64,000 nt of DNA. It comes from Streptomyces cyaneus (GTDB taxonomy: Bacteria; Actinomycetota; Actinomycetes; Streptomycetales; Streptomycetaceae). The number at the start of each line of letters is the position of its first letter. The stretch's first letter is position 1. Where the stretch lies: positions 372,001 through 436,000 of the forward strand of contig NZ_RQJW01000003.1 of the NCBI RefSeq assembly GCF_004028635.1, given 5' to 3'. This document shows positions 9,167 through 16,548 of this stretch, in pieces. Both the position numbers and the translations under genes were made by a program. The notes under the pieces were generated by a model, which was not told the origin of the DNA, made no database searches, and saw only the letters and a program-made list of their open reading frames with translations.

Positions 9167-10072
9167 TCACTGCTCCGGCGGCGCAGGCGGCACCACGGCC
9201 ACCGGGCTCGCGGCGTGCAGCAGCACCGCATGCGTGACCGAGCCCATCATGCGGGCGGGGGCCAGTAGACGGCGCCGGTGGCGGCCCACGACGACCAGGT
9301 TCGCGTCCCGGGAGGCCGCGACGAGGTGGCCGGCCGCATCGCCCGGGGCGACGTAGGGTTCCGTGTCGACCTCGGGGTGACGGTCACGGTGCGGGGCGAG
9401 GAAGCCGTCCATCAATGCGCGGGTCTCGTTCTCGACGGCGTCCTGGTCGAGGGGCGGCGGCACGATCTGGGTGGGGGCCGCCGTCCAGAGGTGGGCCGGC
9501 CATGAGTAGGCGGCGACGACCTGGAGTCGGGCGCCGCGCCTGGCGGCCTCGGCGAAGGCGAAGGACAGCGTGGCCTCGTCGGGGCTGTCGACCTGCAGGC
9601 CGACGACGACCCGCGGGCCCGGCTCGATCGGCATGTCGTCGTGGACCTGGCGTCCCGGCTTGGGCACCACGACGACCGGGGCCTCGGCATCGCGTGCGGC
9701 GGCCATGCCGTTGGAGCCGAGCAGCAGGCCGGCGAAGCCCCCGCGTCCGCGGGAGCCGAGCACCAACAGCTGGGCGGTGGAGCCCAGTTCGGGCAGCTCC
9801 GCGGCGGGCGCGCCCTCCAGGGCGAGGTACTCCGTCACCGGCCGCTCGACCCGCGCCGCCAGATACCGGCGTACGTCGTCGAGCACCGGATCGTCCTCCG
9901 GTTGCGGTCGCCCGGCGGGCAGCACTCCGGGTTTCGCCCAGGCGGCGTACTGCTGCACGTGGACCATCCGCAGCGGCGCCTCGCGCAGCAGGGCTGCTTC
10001 GAAGGCCCAGTCCAGCGCGACCAGGCTGTCGTCCGAGCCGTCGACCGCCGCGATGACCGGCAGGGTGCTCAT
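9167..10072 (-). CDS. Tandem universal stress protein (two Usp domains)
   Basis: A 301-residue cytosolic protein with two UspA domains. Domain 1 (about 1-150) starts VIAAVDGSDDSLVALDWA and has the ATP-binding signature GSRGRGGFAGLLLGSNG. Domain 2 (about 155-301) starts VVVGLQVDSPDEA and ends with VVVGRHRRRLLAPARMMGS, where the glycine signature is less conserved. GGAGGTGAGG lies just before the ATG. Actinobacterial tandem Usp proteins bind ATP and are induced in stationary phase, hypoxia or membrane stress. A second tandem Usp is encoded at 51411-52292. Confidence 0.88.
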   Translation of the reverse strand: MSTLPVIAAVDGSDDSLVALDWAFEAALLREAPLRMVHVQQYAAWAKPGVLPAGRPQPEDDPVLDDVRRYLAARVERPVTEYLALEGAPAAELPELGSTAQLLVLGSRGRGGFAGLLLGSNGMAAARDAEAPVVVVPKPGRQVHDDMPIEPGPRVVVGLQVDSPDEATLSFAFAEAARRGARLQVVAAYSWPAHLWTAAPTQIVPPPLDQDAVENETRALMDGFLAPHRDRHPEVDTEPYVAPGDAAGHLVAASRDANLVVVGRHRRRLLAPARMMGSVTHAVLLHAASPVAVVPPAPPEQ

Positions 10073-10183
10073 GGGTTCCTCACCTCCGGATACGACCTTC
10101 CCCCTCCCCGGGGTCAGCCTGGCTCAGGCATCGGCCCCAGGGGGGTTGTCAAGGTCGCGTGTCCGGAAAAACGGGTGGAACAC

Positions 10184-10201
10184 CCTCGGATCGGCCCGAG
10201 G
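10184..10201 (-). terminator. Short hairpin after the DUF397 gene
   Basis: CCTCGG and CCGAGG form a 6-bp stem with a 6-nt loop, 8 nt beyond the DUF397 stop codon. Weak on its own. Confidence 0.35.
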
Positions 10202-10208
10202 ACGGCTG

Positions 10209-10454
10209 TCAGGTCAGGTCGAACTCGCCCTCCCTCGCGCCCGACACGAAGGCACCCCACTCGGCGGGTGTGAAGATCAGGGAAGGGCTCTCCGGGCGGC
10301 CGCTGTTGCGCATCGCGATGAACCCCTCGACAAAGGCGATCTGGACATCCCCCAGGCCACGGCTGCTCGAGTGCCAGTCGGCGCTGCTGAGGTCCAGCTC
10401 CGGCTTGTCCCAGCCCGTGAGCGGCTGCTGCTGGATGGTGGTGCTCTCGGCCAC
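10209..10454 (-). CDS. DUF397 domain protein, without an adjacent XRE partner
   Basis: An 81-residue protein with the DUF397 layout: WHSSSRGLGDVQIAFVEG, a RNSG/RPESPSLIFTPAEWGAFVSGAR core and a short acidic tail. In Streptomyces such proteins usually follow an XRE helix-turn-helix gene (BldB/WhiJ-type switches in development and antibiotic control). Here neither flank encodes an XRE protein: upstream is a catabolic operon and downstream a stress protein, so its partner must be elsewhere. Confidence 0.85.
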   Translation of the reverse strand: MAESTTIQQQPLTGWDKPELDLSSADWHSSSRGLGDVQIAFVEGFIAMRNSGRPESPSLIFTPAEWGAFVSGAREGEFDLT

Positions 10455-10574
10455 GTCCGTGCTCCTCCCGATTCGCGTCGTCCGCGGGCCAGCCTAGCGA
10501 TCGGTTCCGAGTGTCAACAGGCCACGTGAGGAGGACCTTTCCGGAGTCGCCGCCACCCCGTCCGGGGAGTTCGC

Positions 10575-11741
10575 TCAGGCGTCCGGGGGCTCGGAGCCCA
10601 CCAGCCACATGGAGAAGAACTGGGAGCCGCCGCCGTAGGCGTGCCCGAGCACCTTGCGGGCCCTGTCGACCTGGTGTTCCCCGGCCTGCCCGCGCACCTG
10701 GAGGGCCGCTTCCGCGAAGCGGATCATGCCGGAGGCCCCGATGGGGTTGGTGGACAGGACGCCGCCCGACATGTTGACGGGCAGGTCCCCGTCGAGCTCG
10801 GTCACCCCCGCCTCGGTGAGTTTCCAGCCCTCGCCCTCGGCGGCGAAGCCGAGGTTCTCCAGCCACATGGGCTCGTACCAGGAGAACGGCACATACATCT
10901 CGACCGCGTCGATGTCCCGGCGCGGATCGGCGATGCCCGCCTGCCGGTACACGTCGGCCGCACAGTCCTTGCCGGCCTGCGGCGACACGAAGTCCTTGCC
11001 GGCGAAGAGGGTGGGCTCGCTGCGCATCGCGCCGCCGAGCATCCAGGCGGGCGGGCGGGGCGCGCGGGCGGCTCCGGCACGGTCGGTCAGGATCATCGCG
11101 CAGGCGCCGTCGGAGGACGGACAGGTCTCCGAGTAGCGGATCGGGTCCCAGAGCATGGGCGAGGCCTGGACCTTCTCCAGGGTGATGTCGTGCTCGTGGA
11201 GGTGCGCGTAGGGGTTCTTCAGCGCGTTGCGGCGGTCTTTGTACGCCACCAGCGAGCCGACGGTGTCGGGCGCGCCGCTGCGTCGCATGTACGCGCGCAC
11301 GTGCGGCGCGAAGAACCCGCCCGCCCCGGCCAGCAGGGGCTGCTGGAAGGGGATCGGCAGGGAGAGCCCCCACATGGCGTTCGACTCGGACTGTTTCTCG
11401 AAGGCGAGCGTCAGCACGGTGCCGTGTACACGGGCCGCGACCAGGTTGGCGGCGACGAGGGCCGTGGATCCGCCGACCGAACCGGCGGTGTGCACCCGGA
11501 GCATGGGCTTGCCCACCGCGCCGAGCGCGTCGGCGAGGTACAGCTCGGGCATCATGACGCCCTCGAAGAAGTCGGGCGCCTTGCCGATGACGACGGCGTC
11601 GATGTCGGCCCAGGTCAACTCGGCGTCGTCGAGGGCCCGCCCGGCAGCCTCCCGGACGAGCCCGGCGATGGACACGTCCCGGCGCGCCGCGACGTGCTTG
11701 GTCTGGCCGATGCCTACGACGGCCACGGGCTCCTTGCTCAT
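10575..11741 (-). CDS. Thiolase-fold lipid-transfer/aldolase-like protein (Ltp family)
   Basis: A 388-residue thiolase-superfamily protein (SCP-x/Ltp group). N-terminal VAVVGIGQTKH and C-terminal NMSGGVLSTNPIGASGM are the family signatures. At the usual catalytic Cys position the sequence reads RVHTAGSVGGSTALVAA, with no Cys. It is thus unlikely to be a Claisen thiolase; Ltp2-type proteins lacking the Cys act as retro-aldolases on side-chain CoA thioesters together with a DUF35 partner. It is the last gene of a four-gene operon and overlaps the previous stop by 4 nt (ATGA), showing translational coupling. Confidence 0.82.
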   Translation of the reverse strand: MSKEPVAVVGIGQTKHVAARRDVSIAGLVREAAGRALDDAELTWADIDAVVIGKAPDFFEGVMMPELYLADALGAVGKPMLRVHTAGSVGGSTALVAANLVAARVHGTVLTLAFEKQSESNAMWGLSLPIPFQQPLLAGAGGFFAPHVRAYMRRSGAPDTVGSLVAYKDRRNALKNPYAHLHEHDITLEKVQASPMLWDPIRYSETCPSSDGACAMILTDRAGAARAPRPPAWMLGGAMRSEPTLFAGKDFVSPQAGKDCAADVYRQAGIADPRRDIDAVEMYVPFSWYEPMWLENLGFAAEGEGWKLTEAGVTELDGDLPVNMSGGVLSTNPIGASGMIRFAEAALQVRGQAGEHQVDRARKVLGHAYGGGSQFFSMWLVGSEPPDA

Positions 11742-12802
11742 CGTGGATCCCCTTCGAGTACGGCGACCAGGTTCTGTTGGAGGCAGGGGCCGGACGTGGC
11801 GTGTGCGAGCGCCCGGTCGGACTCGCTCCGGTGGATACGGGCGGCGGCCTCTCCGACGCGGATGAGCCCGGCGGCCATGACGGGGTTGGCGGCGAGCGCC
11901 CCGCCGGACGGGTTGACGCGCACGCTGCCGTCGAGCTTCAGTGCCTTGCGCAGGACGACTTCCTGAGAGGTGAAGGGGGCATGCAACTCGGCGGTGTCGA
12001 CGGGCCGTTCGAAGGCGCCGGCCTTCTCGGCGGCCAGGCGGGTCGAGGGCGAGTCGGTCAGGTCACGGACCCCCAGGCCGTGTGCCTCGATGCGGTGGTC
12101 GATGCCCCGGATCCAGGCGGGCCGGTCGCACAGTTCGCGGGCCCGCTCCCCTGCCGCGAGGATCACGGCGGCGGCCCCGTCGCCGATGGGCGGACAGTCG
12201 CCGGTACGCAGCGGTCGTACGACGTACTCCCCCTGCGGCACCGAACCCCGCAGCTGGGCGTGGGAGTTGGCGGTGGCGTCGTCACGGCTGCGGGCCGCGA
12301 CGGTGGCGAGCGCGGGTTCGTCCGTGTCGCCGGCGTCGATGAGGGCCTGCGCCTGGAGGGCGGCCAGGGCGACGGAGTCAGGCCAGAGCGGGGCGACGTA
12401 GTACGGGTCGAGCTGCCTGGTCAGTACATCGCGCAGGGGGCCGGGCGAGGACTTGCCGTAGGAGTAGACGAGCGCGGTGTCGGCGTCCCCGGTCAGGAGC
12501 TTGGTCCACGCCTCGTACAGCGCCCAGGCGCCGTCCATCTCGACGTGTGACTCGGAGATCGGCGGCCACGCGCCGACGCCGTCGAGGGCGAGGGTGAAGG
12601 AGAAGGCGCGGCCGGCCAGATAGTCGCTGGAGCCGGAGCAGGTGAAGCCGATGTCGGCGGTCTTCAGGCCGGTCTGGGCGAGCACGGCGTGCAGGACCGG
12701 CATGAGCATCTCCACCTCGGAGAGCTCCTCGCTGGTACGCCGGTGGTCGGTCTGGGCGAAGGCGACGACGGCGACGTCCCTGACCGGCAGGTCCCTGGTC
12801 AT
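11738..12802 (-). CDS. Thiolase-fold protein, second Ltp-like paralogue
   Basis: A 354-residue thiolase-fold protein: VRDVAVVAFAQTDHRR at the N-terminus, GFTCSGSSDYLAG, VEMDGAWALYEAWTKLLTGDADTALVY, and NPSGGALAANPVMAAG near the C-terminus. The region around SESHVEMDGAW, where active thiolases have Cys, again has none. It begins immediately after the TAG of the DUF35 gene and overlaps the next thiolase by 4 nt. Two thiolase-fold subunits with a DUF35 protein imply a heteromeric complex acting on acyl-CoA esters, as in sterol side-chain degradation; the real substrate cannot be read here. Confidence 0.82.
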   Translation of the reverse strand: MTRDLPVRDVAVVAFAQTDHRRTSEELSEVEMLMPVLHAVLAQTGLKTADIGFTCSGSSDYLAGRAFSFTLALDGVGAWPPISESHVEMDGAWALYEAWTKLLTGDADTALVYSYGKSSPGPLRDVLTRQLDPYYVAPLWPDSVALAALQAQALIDAGDTDEPALATVAARSRDDATANSHAQLRGSVPQGEYVVRPLRTGDCPPIGDGAAAVILAAGERARELCDRPAWIRGIDHRIEAHGLGVRDLTDSPSTRLAAEKAGAFERPVDTAELHAPFTSQEVVLRKALKLDGSVRVNPSGGALAANPVMAAGLIRVGEAAARIHRSESDRALAHATSGPCLQQNLVAVLEGDPR

Positions 12803-13759
12803 CTACACCAGCTCCTTGTACGTGTCGTAGTCCGCGTCGGGCTCGCCGGTCGGCCGGTAGTGGTCGGGGTAGCGGGCGCCCTCCGTCCACACCGGTTCGA
12901 CGCGCAGGCCCATGCGCACCTGGTCGTACGGGATGCCGCCGATACGGCCGTGCAGGGCGAGGTCGGCGCCGTCGAGGGCGATGTGGGCGTAGACGTAGGG
13001 CACTTCGATGTCGAGGTTCTTCGCCTTGATGTTGACGATGCAGAACGTGGTGACTGTGCCGCGCGGACCTACTTCGACCTGTTCCAATGTGGCGACACCA
13101 CATGTGGGGCACGCACCCCTTGGCGGGACGTACACCTTGCGGCAGGACGGGCAGCGTTCGCCGACGTTCCGACGGTCGGCCAGGGCGTTGATGTAGGCGG
13201 TCTGGGCGCGGCCGGGCGAGTAGGTGTAGTCGAGGCGGGCGGGGGCGACGATGCCCGTGACCGGGTCCTCGAACTCGCCGGTGTGGTGCGCTGGTTCGGC
13301 CGGACCGCCGCCGTTCGGGCTGTCGTCGTACGGCTCGAAGCAGGCGATGTCCGTGATGGCGCCGACGCGCTCCTCGGCCCAGCGGACGCGGACGCGCATG
13401 CCGGTGTGCACGGCGTCCGGGCCGGGGGCGTCGAGAGCGTGCAGGAGGGCCGTGTCGGCGCCGTCGAGGCGGACCAGGGCCCAGGCGAAGGGGGTGTCGA
13501 GGGGCTGGTCGCGGCGGGGGGCGTGGTTCCAGGCCCAGGTGGTGACCGTGCCCGTGGGAGCGACCTCGACCAGGTCGCGGATCTCCTCGGCGGTGACGGG
13601 GTCGTACTCGACGGGCGGGACGAGTGTGCGGCCGTCGCTGGTGCGCACCCCGAGCACGACTCGTTCGCGCAGGCCGGTGAGGAAGGCGCCTTGGACGGGG
13701 CCGAGGGAGCGGGTGAAGGGGAACTCGACGACGAGCGGCGCTTTGAGGACTTCGGGCAT
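12803..13759 (-). CDS. DUF35 OB-fold protein with duplicated domain and zinc ribbon
   Basis: A 318-residue protein. The first half (about 10-160) looks like one OB-fold/hot-dog-like module (GTVTTWAWNHAPRRD, DAVHTGMRVRVRWAEE). The second (about 190-310) is a standard DUF35: a rubredoxin-like zinc ribbon with CPSCRKVYVPPRGACPTCG, then GTVTTFCIVNIKAKN and an OB fold. DUF35 proteins bind CoA and partner thiolase-fold enzymes, matching the two genes immediately downstream (its TAG abuts the next ATG). AAGGAG lies 10 nt upstream of the ATG at 13759; open sequence beyond that point belongs to another frame and overlaps the hydratase gene. Confidence 0.85.
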   Translation of the reverse strand: MPEVLKAPLVVEFPFTRSLGPVQGAFLTGLRERVVLGVRTSDGRTLVPPVEYDPVTAEEIRDLVEVAPTGTVTTWAWNHAPRRDQPLDTPFAWALVRLDGADTALLHALDAPGPDAVHTGMRVRVRWAEERVGAITDIACFEPYDDSPNGGGPAEPAHHTGEFEDPVTGIVAPARLDYTYSPGRAQTAYINALADRRNVGERCPSCRKVYVPPRGACPTCGVATLEQVEVGPRGTVTTFCIVNIKAKNLDIEVPYVYAHIALDGADLALHGRIGGIPYDQVRMGLRVEPVWTEGARYPDHYRPTGEPDADYDTYKELV

Positions 13760-13806
13760 CCCGCGGATCTCCTTTGGAGGTTGGGCGCACGGGCCGGTCA
13801 CGACGG

Positions 13807-14607
13807 TCAGGCGCGCTTGTAGACGGGCGGTCGTTTCTCCGCGAAGGCACGGGCGCCTTCCTTGGCGTCCGAGGTGTCGAAGATCGGCCAGCCGCGCTCG
13901 AGTTCGGCGGCGAGGCCGTCGGTCTCGGTCATCTCTGCGGTGTCGTAGACGGACGCCTTGACGGCCTCGACGGCCAGGGGGCCGCAGGCGTTGATCCGTT
14001 CGGCGATCTCCAGAGCCTTGGTCAGTGCCGTGCCGTCGGGTACGACGTGCCCGACCAGGCCGATGCCGGCGGCCTCGCGGGCGCTGTACGGACGTCCGGT
14101 GAGCAGCATCTCCAGGGCGTGGGTGCGCGGGATCTGGCGTTGCAGACGGACCGTGGAGCCGCCGATCGGGAACAGGCCGCGCTTCACCTCGAACAGCCCG
14201 AAGGTCGCCGACTCCCCCGCGACACGGATGTCGGTGCCCTGGAGCATCTCCGTGCCGCCCGCCACGCAGTACCCCTCGACTGCGGCGATCACCGGCTTGC
14301 GGGGGCGGTGGTGGCGCAGCATCGCCTTCCAGTGCAGGTCGGGGTCGGCCTTCAGCCGGTCCCGGTACTGCTCGCCCTCCATGCCCCTGCCGGCCAGGGC
14401 CTTGAGGTCCATGCCCGCACAGAACGAGCCGCCCGCCCCGGTGAACACGATGGAGCGGACCGAGTCGTCGGCGTCGGCCTCGAGCCAGCCGTCGTACAGA
14501 CCGACGAGCATCGCCAGTGAGAGCGCGTTCTTGGCCTCCGGCCTGTTCAGCGTGAGCACCAGTGTGGCGCCTTCGCGCTGCACGGTGAGGTGTTCCGTCC
14601 CACCCAT
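13807..14607 (-). CDS. Enoyl-CoA hydratase/isomerase family (crotonase) protein
   Basis: A 266-residue crotonase. Oxyanion-hole sequences are visible: GAGGSFCAGMDLKAL (about 56-70) and YCVAGGTEMLQGTDIRVA, whose Glu is the usual general base. LTGRPYSAREAAGIGLV and the terminal YKRA fit the family. It hydrates enoyl-CoA thioesters, here presumably in degradation of a branched or ring-derived acyl-CoA. It is the first gene of the 14607-10575 operon; AGGGGAG lies about 9 nt upstream of the ATG. The promoter region holds the TetR-like dyad at 14673-14689. Confidence 0.88.
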   Translation of the reverse strand: MGGTEHLTVQREGATLVLTLNRPEAKNALSLAMLVGLYDGWLEADADDSVRSIVFTGAGGSFCAGMDLKALAGRGMEGEQYRDRLKADPDLHWKAMLRHHRPRKPVIAAVEGYCVAGGTEMLQGTDIRVAGESATFGLFEVKRGLFPIGGSTVRLQRQIPRTHALEMLLTGRPYSAREAAGIGLVGHVVPDGTALTKALEIAERINACGPLAVEAVKASVYDTAEMTETDGLAAELERGWPIFDTSDAKEGARAFAEKRPPVYKRA

Positions 14608-14672
14608 CGCCCATCTCCCCTCTGAAAGAACGAGAACAGGTTGCAGGAGGCGCCGGGGCACTTCAAGGGTTT

Positions 14673-14689
14673 TCTGACAGACAGTCAGA
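14673..14689. promoter_or_regulatory. TetR-type operator TCTGAC-N5-GTCAGA between divergent acyl-CoA genes
   Basis: Six-bp inverted arms at 14673-14678 and 14684-14689 lie between the enoyl-CoA hydratase operon (start 14607, minus) and the acyl-CoA synthetase (start 14774, plus). The 26-bp segment 14670-14695 matches 35260-35285, upstream of another acyl-CoA ligase operon, at 22 of 26 positions. The size and symmetry suit a TetR-family repressor; no TetR gene is in the window. Confidence 0.65.
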
Positions 14690-14773
14690 TTTCTTGTGCG
14701 CGGACCCTTCACAGTTGTGCCGCCCTTTGCTCTGATGACCGGCAGCCGGTGGAGAGCGAGGTCAGGAGGAACG

Positions 14774-16432
14774 GTGGAGTACAACCTTGCCGACCTGTTC
14801 GAGTCGGTCGTCGACGTGGTTCCGGGCCGCGAGGCGCTCGTGTACATCGACCATCCGGGCACGGGCGTGGAGCGCCGTCTGACATACGCGCAGCTGGACG
14901 CGGCAGCCAACCGGATCGCACACCATCTGATCGACAGCGGGATACGTCCCGGCGAGCACCTCGGGCTCCACCTCTACAACGGCATCGAGTACCTGCAGAC
15001 GGTGCTGGCGTGCCTGAAGGCGCGGATCGTCCCGGTCAACGTCAACTACCGTTACGTGGAAGAGGAGTTGGTGTACCTGTACCGGGACGCCGACTTGGTG
15101 GCCCTGGTCTTCGAGGCGGAGTTCACGGACCGGGTGGCGGCTGCGCTGCCGCGGGTGGACGGGATACGGCATCTGATGCGGGTCGGCGCCGTGGCGTCGG
15201 GTGCGGCCGATGCGCGCGGGGCGGCCGATGCGCCGGTCGTGCCGGCCGTGGCGTTCGCGGACGCCGAGGCCGCCGGGTCGCCCGAGCGCGGGTTCCCGGC
15301 GCGGTCGGGAGACGACCAGTTCATCATCTACACAGGCGGCACCACCGGGATGCCCAAGGGTGTGATGTGGCGCCAGGAGGACCTGTTCTTCTCGGGGCTG
15401 GGCGGCGGCGCGCCGACCGGTGAGCCGGTGAAGAAGCCGCAGGAGCTCGCCGAGCGGGTGGCGGCGGGCGGCGACGGGATCACTTTCTTCCCCACCGCTC
15501 CACTGATGCACGGCACCTCCACGCTGACCGCCTTTATCGGCTTCAACTTCGGTCAACGCATCGTGATCCACCGCAAGTTCGTGCCGGAGGAGGTTCTGCG
15601 CACGATCGAGAAGGAGAAGGTCACCAGCATGTCGCTGGTCGGCGACGCGATGCTGCGGCCGCTGGTCGACGCACTGAGCGGGCCGATGAAGGGCACGGAC
15701 TGCTCGTCGATGTTCAGCGTGTCGTCGTCCGGGGCGATCATGTCGGACACGGTGCGCCGGCAGTTCCAGGCGCTGGTTCCGAACGTGCTGCTGCTGAACA
15801 ACTTCGGCTCCTCGGAGTCCGGCTTCAACGGCACCGCCACCGAGGACTCCGGCCCCGAGCGCGGCTTCCGCATCCGCGTCAACTCCCGTACGCAGGTGGT
15901 CGATCCGGCCACGCACGAGCCGGTCGCCGCCGGCGAGGTGGGCCGGGTCGCGCAGTGCGGTCACGTGCCGCTCGGCTACTACAACGACCCGGGGAAAACC
16001 GCCGAGACCTTCTTCGAGAAGGACGGCGAGCGCTGGGTGCTGCTCGGCGACATGGCCACGGTCGACGAGGAGGGCGTCGTCACCGTGCTGGGCCGCGGCT
16101 CGCAGTGCATCAACACCGGGGGCGAGAAGGTGTACCCGGAGGAGGTCGAGCAGGCGCTCAAGTCCCACCCCGACGTGTACGACGTACTGGTGGCCGGGGT
16201 GCCGGACCCGAAGTGGGGGCACCATGTGGCGGCCGTGGTGCAGTTGCGGGCGGGTGCGGTACAGCCTTCGCTGGCGGACATCCAGACCCACTGCCGCTCC
16301 CACCTCGCGGGATACAAGATCCCCCGTCAGCTGGTGATCGCGGACTCGATCCGGCGCTCGCCCAGCGGCAAGGCGGACTACCGGTGGGCGCGGGAGACGG
16401 CGGTGGCGGCGGTGTCGGCGGCGGACGGGTGA
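14774..16432 (+). CDS. Acyl-CoA synthetase (AMP-forming, FadD type)
   Basis: A 552-residue ANL-superfamily ligase. P-loop IIYTGGTTGMPKGVMWR (about 184-200), LLNNFGSSESG (A5), LLGDMATVDEEGVV and LGRGSQCINTGGEKVYPEEVE (A7/A8), and a C-terminal catalytic Lys in RSPSGKADYRW (A10). It adenylates a carboxylic acid and transfers it to CoA, feeding the divergent hydratase/thiolase operon. GTG at 14774 is chosen for GGAGG 6 nt upstream; an upstream GTG at 14696 overlaps the operator region and has no ribosome site. Confidence 0.9.
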   Translation: MEYNLADLFESVVDVVPGREALVYIDHPGTGVERRLTYAQLDAAANRIAHHLIDSGIRPGEHLGLHLYNGIEYLQTVLACLKARIVPVNVNYRYVEEELVYLYRDADLVALVFEAEFTDRVAAALPRVDGIRHLMRVGAVASGAADARGAADAPVVPAVAFADAEAAGSPERGFPARSGDDQFIIYTGGTTGMPKGVMWRQEDLFFSGLGGGAPTGEPVKKPQELAERVAAGGDGITFFPTAPLMHGTSTLTAFIGFNFGQRIVIHRKFVPEEVLRTIEKEKVTSMSLVGDAMLRPLVDALSGPMKGTDCSSMFSVSSSGAIMSDTVRRQFQALVPNVLLLNNFGSSESGFNGTATEDSGPERGFRIRVNSRTQVVDPATHEPVAAGEVGRVAQCGHVPLGYYNDPGKTAETFFEKDGERWVLLGDMATVDEEGVVTVLGRGSQCINTGGEKVYPEEVEQALKSHPDVYDVLVAGVPDPKWGHHVAAVVQLRAGAVQPSLADIQTHCRSHLAGYKIPRQLVIADSIRRSPSGKADYRWARETAVAAVSAADG

Positions 16433-16548
16433 ATTCCGGGCAGGCCCGATTGAACCTAAGGTGACGTGCGGACGTACTCGTGGTGGCAGGCTCGTTCATC
16501 GGGCGCTGTTTGCCATGCCATCGCAAGACCGCACGGGAGGACCTCCGG

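Noticed and set aside
13760..14614. In-frame extension of the DUF35 gene to a 603-residue protein
   Set aside because: It runs antisense-frame through the enoyl-CoA hydratase gene, and a good ribosome site with ATG at 13759 marks the true start.
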